Source: Priapulus caudatus (taxonomy: Eukaryota; Priapulida; Priapulimorpha; Priapulimorphida; Priapulidae). Taken from it: a stretch of 28,280 nt of DNA. Below, piece after piece: positions 1-7,695 of this stretch; position 1 is the first letter of the stretch, and each line of letters opens with the position of its first letter. The notes beneath the pieces were generated by a model. That model worked only from the letters and a program-made list of their open reading frames with translations. It searched no databases and was not told the DNA's origin. The stretch spans positions 878,381 through 906,660 of the forward strand of contig NW_014577072.1 in NCBI RefSeq assembly GCF_000485595.1, in the 5' to 3' direction. A program made the translations under genes and the position numbers.

Positions 1-28
1 TAGAAGTAGTAGTGAGTAGTAGTAGTCC
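1..28. repeat. short TAG/AGT trinucleotide run at window edge
   Basis: The first 28 bases are an imperfect (TAG)n run with AAG and TGAG interruptions. The run is cut by the window start, so its true length is unknown. The same motif recurs at 1078-1131. Confidence 0.7.
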
Positions 29-39
29 AGGGCGGCGCC

Positions 40-290
40 ACAGGGCGGGCAGGGGTGGGGGCGTCGCCCCCCATCATTTGCAAGAAAAAGGAAAGAAGAA
101 GTGGAACGAAAAAAGAAAAAAGATAAAGAAAAAGAAATTAAGAAAAAGAAAATATGGAAAAAGGGTTAAAGAAGAAGTAAGCAAAAGAAAAGAAAAAAGA
201 AACATTCTTGCAAATGGTCTTGCAATATGATGGGTGGGGTGGGGCGGGTCACCACCCCCCCCCATCATTTGCAAGAAAAGGTAAAAGAAG
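40..290. repeat. duplicated G/C-rich foldback motif flanking a purine (AAAG-like) tract
   Basis: The motif G-rich block / short loop / C-run / CATCATTTGCAAGAAAA occurs at about 52-88 and again at 231-279, offset by 191 bases. Between the copies (82-206) the + strand is almost all purine (AAG, AAAAG, GAAAAA). The second copy is itself a foldback. CTTGCAAATG at 207-216 and a GATGGG-type G-run to its right are the reverse complement of the C-run plus CATCATTTGCAAG at 255-275. It could be an imperfect ~190-bp tandem repeat or the end of an inverted-repeat element. No protein is supported here: the open frames on both strands are Lys/Arg- or Phe-rich translations of the purine tract. Confidence 0.6.
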
Positions 291-1000
291 ATAGAATGGA
301 TTTCTTGAAATTAACTAGTGGGGATCCGCCATGAGTGATTATTGTAGACCTACAAGCTGGACCCCTTTTCATCGAAAAATATCGGGAAAAAATTAGTGTC
401 GAATTTAATCCATATAAAAACAAAGCCTGTGTTACTTTTAATTGATAGTCTCAGAGATTCGTCTATTAAGGGTTAAGGGTGTTATACGTAGTATTCCTTT
501 GGGGGTCAGGGTAGTCCTAGAGATATGCTGTGCGGGACCATCGATTTGTCGATGATGCTGTTTCCGGCGAAGGTAGGAGCAGCACTGGTTTGTAGGCTTT
601 ACGGCTGGGGAAAGTTATATGACAGCTTTTGAATCTGCCCGCGGCCTAATTGGGTGTAATGATTCATTAAGTTTCAAGTGTCAATGGTTCCTCTTTATAG
701 TTGTTTTATGCTATTCTGGGGTGGTTAATCAAGTTATAGATTCATTATTATATTATTAGAACGTTGATTGATTACATGAGTGTTTCCACTGACCGTCATT
801 ATCCATATGATACTCTTGACATGTAGATTCTTATTAGTTTAACATTTATACGTGTGCTGTCCCATTGAACTCGGCTTAAGTGTTAGCTAGGTGAGAAACA
901 AAGTTGTTGTGTAGAGGAGAAGGTTATGCTGATCGGTCCCTGATACGTGTCTCTAATGCGTGATTCTGTTGTTACACGGTCTAGCGTGTGTGATGGTGCT
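291..1000. other. non-repetitive stretch with no supported gene
   Basis: I see no tandem repeat, TIR or convincing coding exon. A short frame near 498-625 reads without stops for about 40 codons but has no start context, splice signals or recognisable motif. Isolated AAGGGTTAAGGG at about 467-480 is only weakly telomere-like. Confidence 0.5.
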
Positions 1001-1016
1001 GGCGGGGGGGGGCGTG

Positions 1017-1070
1017 CAGGCCCGTAGCCAGCGGGGGGTTCGCTCAGGTTGCACCTTCAGGGTCGCTCCA
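1017..1070 (+). mobile_element. possible hAT-like transposon terminus (single end)
   Basis: CAGGCCCGTAGCCAG at 1017-1031, followed by a G-run and GTTCGC, resembles the CAGNGGCGTAGCCAG-type termini of several hAT families (established knowledge). CTACGGGCCTG at 11983-11993 is the reverse complement of the first 11 bases. The two are 11 kb apart and the flanking 8-mers differ, so they are not the ends of one intact element. No partner terminus was found nearby. It could also be chance in GC-rich sequence. Confidence 0.35.
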
Positions 1071-1077
1071 TGTTTAG

Positions 1078-1131
1078 TGGTAGTAGTAGTAGTAGTAGTA
1101 GTAGTTGTAGTAGTAGTAGTAGTAGTAGTAT
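1078..1131. repeat. (TAG)n / (GTA)n microsatellite
   Basis: About 18 copies of a TAG/AGT trinucleotide with one internal TTG interruption near 1105. It translates as poly-Val on the + strand and poly-Thr on the - strand, so open frames across it are artefacts. Confidence 0.95.
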
Positions 1132-1374
1132 TCAAATCTAACGAGGCAATGATATTGCGATTGATTCAGGCGTGCATGATGTACGTATCGCCAATATTTA
1201 CGTATCATGTCGTTTTGGAATATAATAGACCAGCTGCATGTAAAGGTGCCAGTAATGACGCGGGCGCGTCGACATTTTATCGGGAAATATAAATATAACC
1301 GTTCTTGTCAAAATCGTCGGTTGAGCATCTGCGCCGCACGCGCCGCACGCGATTTCTACGATGTAGAATACTAG

Positions 1375-1766
1375 TTAAGCCCGGCGCATACGTGAGTAAT
1401 TTTACTCAAGTAAAATGATGCACGCGTTAAAATACTCACGCGAAATATTTTCAGCGTCCGCCGCACACGTGAGTAAAATTACTCAAGCTATAAGTCGTAA
1501 TGTAGATCACGTGACTGTGCGCAGCCAATACTGGGCGCAGTTATCTTTAAAATGATGTAAACGCATGAATGCGCTGTGAGTACCAGTGTTGAGTAAATTT
1601 ACGCAGCTAGCGCGCATACGTTTTGACGCATGAGTCAAAAATTGTCAAACATGTTTGATATTGAGTTTCTTGATGCATGCGTCGGAAAATCCGACGGACA
1701 CGTGAGTATTTTGACGCATGCATCATTTTACTTGAGTAAAATTACTCACGTGTGCGCCGGGCTTTA
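1375..1766. mobile_element. complete MITE, PIF/Harbinger-type (65-bp TIRs, TTA target duplication)
   Basis: The element body is 1378-1763 (386 bp). Its left 65 bases (1378-1442, starting AGCCCGGCGCATACGTGAGT) match the reverse complement of its right 65 bases (1699-1763) with about four differences. TTA stands immediately outside both ends (1375-1377 and 1764-1766). A 3-bp TWA duplication is the hallmark of PIF/Harbinger transposition (established knowledge). The element is too short to encode a transposase and has no meaningful frame. The interior repeats the subterminal motif ACTCACGTG / CACGTGAGTA in both orientations, which may be transposase-binding sites (inference). The right flank continues as TTAGGGTTAGG, so the TTA used as target lies in a short telomere-like stretch. 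A second copy lies at 3571-3851. Confidence 0.85.
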
Positions 1767-3200
1767 GGGTTAGGTAAGAGAGTTCTCAGCCTAGTCAAAA
1801 CCCGAACAACAATACGGCATAAGATTTCATTGTAAGCATCACAAGCCGGCATTGATCACTAGTTGCGAGAGTACGTTCTATTTAATAAACGCTTGACGGG
1901 ATGCGAGCAGCGAAAATTGTAGCACGCACTCTGATCATCTCGGCTCATACTGATTCGGAACTTGTAGAAATTCGATCATTGCCAACACAGCATGCGTGGC
2001 AATCATCTGCTACAGCGGGCGCTGCAATGCGTTTTAAATTTTAACGAGTTAAAAAAAACAAGACAGCGCGCCACGTGTAATGTGTCAACTGCTGACGAGA
2101 AAGTATTTCGATTTATTAAAAAAAAAACTATACTTCGGGAAAACTAAAAAGCGCCCGCTATCCCAAAAAGCAAAGTTGCGCGTGCTGCGTGAGGATCATG
2201 GCGGTGAAGCGAATCACTGTTCGTTCGTTAATCACGTTGTACGTGGCAGAACACTTACGCATGCGGCACGATCATAGGGGTGCAGCGTAATAACACAGAT
2301 GCTCTCACACAAGAGCACGTGCAGTGCTACGCGCAGCGCATACACGTGCGTGCACGCACGCGGGTGTGCAAAGACGCGCAACCTCCTTCCCCAATGCAGC
2401 TATGCAAACATATACCAATAAGCAGAGAGGTGGATGCCATTTCGAATTAGACGTGTTTATTAAGTAACGTGATATCGTTGCTGTAATTCGGCCGCTTGCT
2501 CAGTAATTACTAGTTTTTGCATCCAGTCTTCCCGTCACACTAAAGTGTGCGCGTGCCTTCATCGGCGTGTGTGCGTGTATGTGTGTGCGCGCTTGCGCGC
2601 TCGTATGTGTGCGCATGACCTCGGAACCTCCTAGCAAAAGGTAACGTACGTAAGTTTTAAAGAAGAATTTCAACTGATGTGACAGTTTTGTATTAGTTCA
2701 ATTATAAAAGAGCAAGTATGAAACAAAATTGCATGTATAGCCGTTTATTGGTGCCTTGAATGCGGGGAAGTCCGTTACTTCACACCATTTTTATCAAAGT
2801 TAACCGGTAGGGAATACGATTCACCGCCTAAGAGGCCGTCACAAGGGGTTCGCCGAACCTGCCGACCAAGATACGCGGGTCGTTGTAAAAATAATGGTAA
2901 GTAGCACTGCTCTAAGCACATTACACTGGATGATTGCCAATTACGTCGACTAAATCAGAGAGTTGTTTGCACTCGACCGGACACAAATAATGAAGTCAGG
3001 AAAGCGTTAAATTTTGTTAGCTGCTGAAAGTATATTATACGCTGGATAATGACATAAGACATGTTGATATGTGTTGAGCAGCACAGGAAATCGGCGTGAC
3101 ATTGAGCATGTAGCAGCAGCATTAGTGAGCAGACACGCGCCGTGAACGCTAATGCCGGTTATCATTTTATACCATGCACCATGTTCGCTCTGGAAACGCT
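1767..3200. other. intergenic-like stretch, no supported gene
   Basis: It holds short alternating purine-pyrimidine patches (CACGTGCGTGCACGCACGCG near 2310-2360; GTGTGCGCGCTTGCGCGC near 2565-2600) that are GT/GC-type simple repeats. A 65-codon frame near 2080-2277 lacks family motifs, a credible start context and splice signals. I see no TIR pair. Confidence 0.5.
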
Positions 3201-3203
3201 GAT

Positions 3204-3290
3204 GCACACGTACGCACGCACACACGCATGCACGCACGCACGCACGTACGCACACACGCACGCACGCACGCACGAACGTCCATCCACCTC

Positions 3291-3328
<38 letters not shown>
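3204..3328. repeat. (CACG)n-type array followed by (TA)n
   Basis: Positions 3204-3275 are a degenerate ACGC/CACG tetranucleotide array with CA and TACG variants. After a 20-base spacer, 3294-3328 is a nearly perfect (TA)n run. Both are classic slippage-prone repeats. The translated CVRACVRA-like frame over them is not a gene. Confidence 0.95.
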
Positions 3329-3330
<2 letters not shown>

Positions 3331-3567
3331 TATTGTTATCCATTAGCTGTTAACTACGCCCCATCGGTGACGACACATACGTCGGTTACTATATAGACGT
3401 CATTACGCTGCGATCGATCGGCTGAAGTGTCGGGCGGAGTAGCCTACGTCGGTAAACACGCCATATATTGCACCGCGCGGCCCACGACTACTGCGCTAGC
3501 ATATATCTACTCACGCTGCTGCCACACATCACTCTCGCTTTCCTTCCGACCATCGCACGTCGGCTGC

Positions 3568-3854
3568 TTAAGCCCGGCGCACACGTGAGTAATTTTACTC
3601 AAGTAAAATGATGCATGCGTCAAATGATTCAAATTATTTTCAGCGTCCGCCGCACAGGTGAGTAAAATTACTCAAGGTATAAGTGGTAATGCAGATCACG
3701 TGACTGTGCGCAGCCAATACTGGGCGCAGCCGTCTTTAAAATGATTTAAACGCATGCGCTGTGAGTACCAGTGTTGAGTAAATTTACGCAGCTAGCGCGC
3801 ACGTGTTGAGTATTTTGACGCATGAGTCAAAAATTATCAAACATGTTTGATTTA
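3568..3854 (+). mobile_element. second copy of the Harbinger-type MITE, 3'-truncated
   Basis: 3571-3851 aligns with positions 1378-1659 of the complete element over its whole length with a few substitutions. It shares the AGCCCGGCGCACACGTGAGT terminus, the internal AGATCACGTGACTGTGCGCA and the palindrome CAAACATGTTTG. The right ~104 bp, including the right TIR, is missing. TTA precedes the left end (3568-3570), and TTA also follows the break (3852-3854). The second TTA may be chance or may mark a genuine short derivative. The copies share orientation and are 2.2 kb apart. Confidence 0.8.
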
Positions 3855-3884
3855 CAGTCTTTACGTTTCCGGTAGCTGACGTGC

Positions 3885-3945
3885 TGGCATCGGCGAGTGG
3901 CAGGCTCTACTCTTCCGTAACTCACTGCGTTGGTTCGAATACCAG
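3885..3945 (+). other. possible tRNA-like A box and B box pair
   Basis: TGGCATCGGCGAGTGG (3885-3900) loosely fits a pol III A box. GGTTCGAATAC (3932-3942) fits the B box GGTTCGANNCC except near its end. Spacing is 47 bases, as in tRNA-derived promoters. A full cloverleaf cannot be drawn, because the acceptor and anticodon stems do not pair well. This is therefore at best a tRNA-derived relic at the head of the minisatellite to its right. Confidence 0.25.
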
Positions 3946-4205
3946 CAGGTCGCGGCCGATTTCGTACTCCTGAGAACTCGCTGCACGCGGTTGGAATCAC
4001 GGCGTTTCGTTGCGTGGCTCGAATCCTGGTAGCTTGCTGCGTGGTTCGAACCCAGGCAGCTTAATGCGGGCGGGGCTTGAGCCCCGGTACCTGTTGGGAC
4101 CTGTTGCGGGCTGTAGTCACGAGCTTCCCTATAGGCTCAAAACTCGACAGCTCTCTGTAGGACTCGAACCTCGGCAACTTTCTGCGAGGCTCAAACTACC
4201 AGACC
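3925..4205 (+). repeat. degenerate ~28-bp minisatellite with B-box-like unit
   Basis: The core GGYTCGAAYCCNGG recurs with 27-30-base spacing at about 3932, 3988, 4015, 4043, 4072, 4132, 4160 and 4188, with weak copies at about 3957 and 4106. The rough unit is CTCGCTGCGTGGTTCGAATC plus CCGGCAG. In one frame it translates to repeats of RGSNPGSL-type nonapeptides (4010-4100), but spacing drifts off multiples of three and the frame is not maintained, so I do not call a protein. Because the core matches the tRNA T-loop/B box, the array may have arisen from a tRNA-derived sequence (inference). Confidence 0.65.
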
Positions 4206-4917
4206 CACTGGGATCGCGTGCATTCGCCTTGCAGATCCGCATACATTCGCGAATAAACGTTGCGTGTTTGACTTTCGCGACCTGTCGAATGAGCGGTATC
4301 GACAAGTCTCGCGGCACGGTCACGCAGCCGCGTCCACTCTCGGTTGTAAACAATGTCACAAGCGCGTTATGCAGCCTTTGTTACCGCTCGAGCACGAAGT
4401 CGTGAAAGGGCACTTGCCTCACGTGCGATATTAAATAGCATGCTACTAGAAAAACACACATGAAAGGCGACTATTGATCTGCGAAACCAGACCAACGCGA
4501 ACGGACGTACGCACGAACGCACACAGACCCAAACACACTCGCCACATTGCAAATGCGGGTCCTCGCGACATTGCGTCTTAATTGCATAAGTTTGCTAACG
4601 ACGCTAAATGTTCACATCGTCTACTACTCGCCTACTAGTAAAAGCAAGGAACGCCGTTATATATAGCTTCTGACTTCGGTATACGCCCTCGGACAATAAT
4701 AGTACGTTTGACGTTTTCTATTCACGCTGGATCACGCGCAACATTAAGCTAAGACCTATGTCCGAGGCAGAGGCGTACCTGCGAAGTCAGTGAAATGAAA
4801 ATACTACGACAATTAACACGTGAACCGTACAACACTTAATATATGCGGATTTGAGATGTTGTCAAGAAAGATCCGTTTGTGAGTAATTATTGTTACATGT
4901 ATTCCCAAGCATAAGTT

Positions 4918-4919
<2 letters not shown>
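4206..4919. other. non-repetitive stretch, no supported gene
   Basis: The + strand frame that begins in the minisatellite continues to about 4405. A minus frame runs at 4129-4359. Neither shows a domain, signal peptide or splice context. A short ACGNACGCAC patch lies at 4504-4525. I see nothing else. Confidence 0.45.
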
Positions 4920-4972
<53 letters not shown>

Positions 4973-5006
4973 CTAATAATACTATCAAGAGCTAATTATT
5001 AGTTCT

Positions 5007-5052
<46 letters not shown>

Positions 5053-5061
5053 ATATATATA
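4920..5061. repeat. AT-array foldback with central 27-bp palindrome
   Basis: (TA)n at 4921-4967 and again at 5009-5061 bracket ATCAAGAGCTAAT / T / ATTAGTTCTTGAT (4984-5010). The two 13-base arms pair with one mismatch. Since (TA)n is self-complementary, the whole 140 bp can fold as one long hairpin or a cruciform. Confidence 0.85.
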
Positions 5062-5606
5062 CATGCGTGCGTGTGTGTGCGCGCATCCAAGTGTCCAATC
5101 CATGGCTATGCTATGCTAACGGCGACTTAGCATTTCTAAGATCGACTGAGAAAAACGCGTTCATTTAAATAGCCTATCAGAGATTTAGATGGCAGCGCCT
5201 GCCAGAGGATGACAAATCTGTATTTGTGAGGTTATTCAGCCGGCGCAGATGCATGAATAAATAACTTGTGGCAACGTGAAGCAATCACGACGATTATAAT
5301 GAATCATCAACGAATCATGTTTCCAGCTGCGGTTCAAAATGCAAACACACGCACAAGCACACGTGCACGCATGCACGCACGCGCGCAGATATATTAATAT
5401 AATCTAACTGCGCATATATTTTGGAACGTTGACTATGCATCGGGTAAATAAATAACGTATTTGCTTGGCTTGTTGTGTAAACCTTGTACGAGTAATTCTT
5501 GTCTCTAGCCAGAAGAAAAATGCAAACCGCCCATCACGTTTAGAATAATCTCCCCCGTGCGGCCGCCAGTGTCGCTACTGCACAACAGCGGCTTGCGGAC
5601 GCGTCA

Positions 5607-5644
<38 letters not shown>

Positions 5645-5885
5645 GCGCTTCCCGCGGATATTTTTGTATTTTTGCGCGCAACCGCAAACTATCGCGCTAT
5701 CGCGAAGTAGCATTTAAATCGCTGACTAAGTCAATAGTCAGAGGATATTCAACCGCAATCACCCGACGCTCGTCCCTCATAACCCATCGAGTTCCACAAC
5801 GCAAATAATTATACCTCGACGCATTTCGCAATGTGCAAATACTAGTTAGCCATATATAATGATGTGTCTGTGATGGAGGGGATTC
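5062..5885. other. spacer with (AT)n array, no supported gene
   Basis: A perfect (AT)n run occupies about 5609-5642. A CACG/GCAC-rich patch lies at 5344-5388. Between them the sequence is unremarkable. The 83-codon frame crossing the AT run (Ile-Tyr repeats) is an artefact. Confidence 0.6.
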
Positions 5886-6188
5886 TAGGACTACTCTCCG
5901 CTGGACAACTACCCCCTGGACAACTACCCCCCGGACAACTACCCCCCTGGCTAACTACCCCTCTAGGACAACTACCACCCGGACAACTACCACCCGGACA
6001 ATTACCCCCCTAGGACAACTACCACCCGGACAACTACCCCCCTAGGACAATTACTCCCCTAGGACAACCATAACCCTAACCCTAACCCTAACCCTAACCC
6101 TAACCCTAAGGGGGGAGTTGTCCTAGGGGAATAATTGTCCGGGTGGTAGTTGTCCGGGGAGTAGTTGTCTAGGGGTTAGTCGTCCGGA
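5886..6188. repeat. inverted 15-16-bp minisatellite arms around a telomeric core
   Basis: The left arm (5886-6068) has about 12 imperfect copies of the unit GGACAACTACCCCCC with TA or C spacers, 15-16 bases each. The core (6071-6109) is 6.5 copies of TAACCC. The right arm (6110-6187) has about five copies of the same unit in reverse complement (GTAGTTGTCC). Next to the core the arms are near-identical: 6045-6068 and the reverse complement of 6113-6136 match at 23 of 24 bases. GATGGAGGG occurs just outside each arm (5872-5880 and 6193-6201) and could be a 9-bp target duplication or chance. No coding capacity. Confidence 0.9.
6071..6109 (-). repeat. interstitial telomeric repeat (TTAGGG)6.5
   Basis: 39 bases of perfect TAACCC repeat on the + strand, that is TTAGGG on the minus strand. 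This is the ancestral metazoan telomere motif. It sits exactly at the symmetry centre of the inverted minisatellite. Confidence 0.98.
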
Positions 6189-6360
6189 TACGGATGGAGG
6201 GAGCCGGGCCACGCGCGCATGCTTGGGTACACACCAGCGTGACAATTGTCGTTGTGTTTCTGCTCCAAAACGCTAAAACGCTTAATGCCGTTTAGGCAAT
6301 GTCAACAGGCGCGCTCCCGCGGTCGGCTGCTTGTTATGCGCTCACGCACTATGCGGCTGA

Positions 6361-6412
<52 letters not shown>
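6361..6412. repeat. (GGC)17 microsatellite
   Basis: A perfect GGC run. It reads as poly-Arg in the 116-codon + frame that spans it. That frame has no other recognisable feature and is not called as a gene. Confidence 0.97.
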
Positions 6413-6413
<1 letters not shown>

Positions 6414-6457
6414 GATGCCACGCGAAGAACGTCACACGCACCTGCGCGCAGTAATCG

Positions 6458-6570
6458 TGCGCGAGCATGCGTGCGCGCGTGCGTGCGCGTTAGATTGAGT
6501 GTGCGCGTGCATGCGTGCAGGATCGCGTGCGCGGGTGCGTGTACGTGTACGTCAGTGAATGTCCACGCGT
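6458..6570. repeat. degenerate GCGTGC/GTGCGC simple repeat
   Basis: Alternating purine-pyrimidine sequence rich in GCGTGCGTGC and GTGTACGTGTACG, a diverged GT/GC array with Z-DNA-type composition. Confidence 0.75.
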
Positions 6571-6631
6571 GTAAGCGGCTAGGGAGGCAAGCGTGAAGCG
6601 CTGCTGTACGGAGTGAATGAGTTTATAAGGC

Positions 6632-6823
6632 GCGTTCACACGGACGTTTTTAGCCCGAGCCTAATTAGGCCCGCGCCAAATTTGGCTCGAGCCGAGCGTT
6701 CACACGGTCGTTTTTGGCCCGAGCCTAATGAGGCCCGCGCCAAATTTGGCTCGAGCCGAGCGTTCACACGGACGGTTTTTCGGGGCCGTGCCGAGTTAGC
6801 ACGTGCCAATTTTGTCCCATCGA
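6632..6823 (+). repeat. three tandem 64-bp units
   Basis: Units 6632-6695 and 6696-6759 differ at only a few positions. Unit 6760-6823 keeps GCGTTCACACGGACG but diverges after it. Each good unit contains three self-complementary blocks (CCTAATTAGG or its variant, CCAAATTTGG, GGCTCGAGCC). Confidence 0.9.
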
Positions 6824-7066
6824 AAACGTCTGACCAGGCCCGAGCCAAATTTTAGCACCAGCTAAATCCGTAGAGCGGTAGATATCGCGAGTGTCGAACG
6901 TGTACTTCGACGAAATAAAGTCCAAAACAGTATAAAAATTCGAAAAATTTGATCAGGATGCATGTTTTCAAGATTTATAATTGAACTCGGAACGGAAGTA
7001 AACACTGAATCGTACACAACGCTATCTCGCGACATACTGCCAAAGTATCTGTGAGATATTTGTGCA

Positions 7067-7100
7067 ATAAAATTTATTTGAATTTGAATTTGAATTTGAC
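7067..7100 (+). repeat. AATAAA followed by (AATTTG)n tail
   Basis: CAATAAAATTTATTTG runs into about four copies of AATTTG/GAATTT. A polyadenylation-like hexamer plus a short 3' microsatellite is typical of LINE or SINE tails (established knowledge). It might mark a retroelement 3' end inside the 6631-7217 element, but I could not identify a body upstream of it. Confidence 0.5.
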
Positions 7101-7332
7101 ACACAGTATTCACTTGCGTACGTGTGAACGCTTCGACTCAAACCGGCCCGAGCCAAATTTAGCCTGAGCAAAATGTAGCCCATTTAGCTCGAGCCAAACC
7201 ATTACCGTGTGAACGCGGTAATAGTGTCTATTTATGGGGTATGTTGTCTGGTTTTCTCTGTCCGCAGCTGGTTATATTCATCCACTAGGTTACTTTAAAT
7301 ATCTATACCTTTCTATATATAATGAGATAAGA

Positions 7333-7506
7333 TCAAACTCGGTCGGTGGTCGGTGAAGTGGAATAAACGCTCGTCAGTAACCAATGGATACACGCAGGCA
7401 CGTGTCTCAGTTCGCATTTGAATGCACGCGGCGTCGGGAAAGCTAGCGTATCACATAAGATAACAAGCAATTCTATTACGGTTAACGCCTGCGTTGTTAG
7501 CCGCAT
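7333..7506 (-). CDS. possible small secreted protein (57 residues), uncertain
   Basis: On the minus strand, an ATG at 7506-7504 in favourable context (A at -3) opens a 57-codon frame. Its first ~22 residues look like a signal peptide: a basic start (MRLTTQ), a hydrophobic core (ALTVIELLVILC) and a DTLA-like cleavage region. The predicted mature part is about 35 residues with two cysteines (residues 31 and 39) and no dibasic sites. A TATAAAG lies at 7555-7549, about 43 bases upstream of the ATG, which leaves a very short leader. The frame extends further upstream to 7695, but without signal-like sequence. No polyadenylation signal follows the stop. I do not recognise a family. A chance frame is quite possible. 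Confidence 0.22.
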   Translation of the reverse strand: MRLTTQALTVIELLVILCDTLAFPTPRAFKCELRHVPACIHWLLTSVYSTSPTTDRV

Positions 7507-7695
7507 CGTTTCCACCCGAAATGAGGTTTTAAGTCTTTTCGTAAAGATCTTTATACTGTAAGTGCTGTGAGTGGAGCGCACACATGCGTACATACAAGAT
7601 GAGTCAGCGTGGCCATGAGCCGCGTGGATCAGCACTACGCTTTTAAGAACGCACGCTCGAAATGTTAACGACCAAATTTCACTAAAAGGTATCAT

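Larger units (their letters stand above)
6631..7217. mobile_element. non-autonomous inverted-repeat element with 64-bp subterminal units
   Basis: CGCGTTCACACGG at 6631-6643 is the exact reverse complement of CCGTGTGAACGCG at 7205-7217. Both ends then carry GCCCGAGCC / CCAAATTTGG / GGCTCGAGCC modules. On the left these form tandem 64-bp units starting at 6632, 6696 and 6760 (the third diverged). On the right they form two looser inverted units with GTGTGAACGC at 7122 and 7207. The middle (about 6870-7110) is unrelated AT-rich sequence. No clear target duplication was found (TTATAAGG left, GTAATAGT right), so the superfamily is unassigned. No transposase frame is present. Confidence 0.7.

Noticed and set aside
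953-1292. Frames of 60-110 codons with poly-Val or poly-Thr
   Set aside because: They are translations of the TAG microsatellite and have no other protein-like feature.
5557-5575. GCGGCCGCCAGTGT resembling a cloning-vector polylinker
   Set aside because: Flanking bases do not continue as vector, so this is a short chance match. The same applies to ACTAGTGGGGATCC near 315.
6246-6596. 116-codon frame with poly-Arg
   Set aside because: The central Arg tract is the (GGC)17 repeat and the rest is GCGTGC repeat. No conserved domain or start support.
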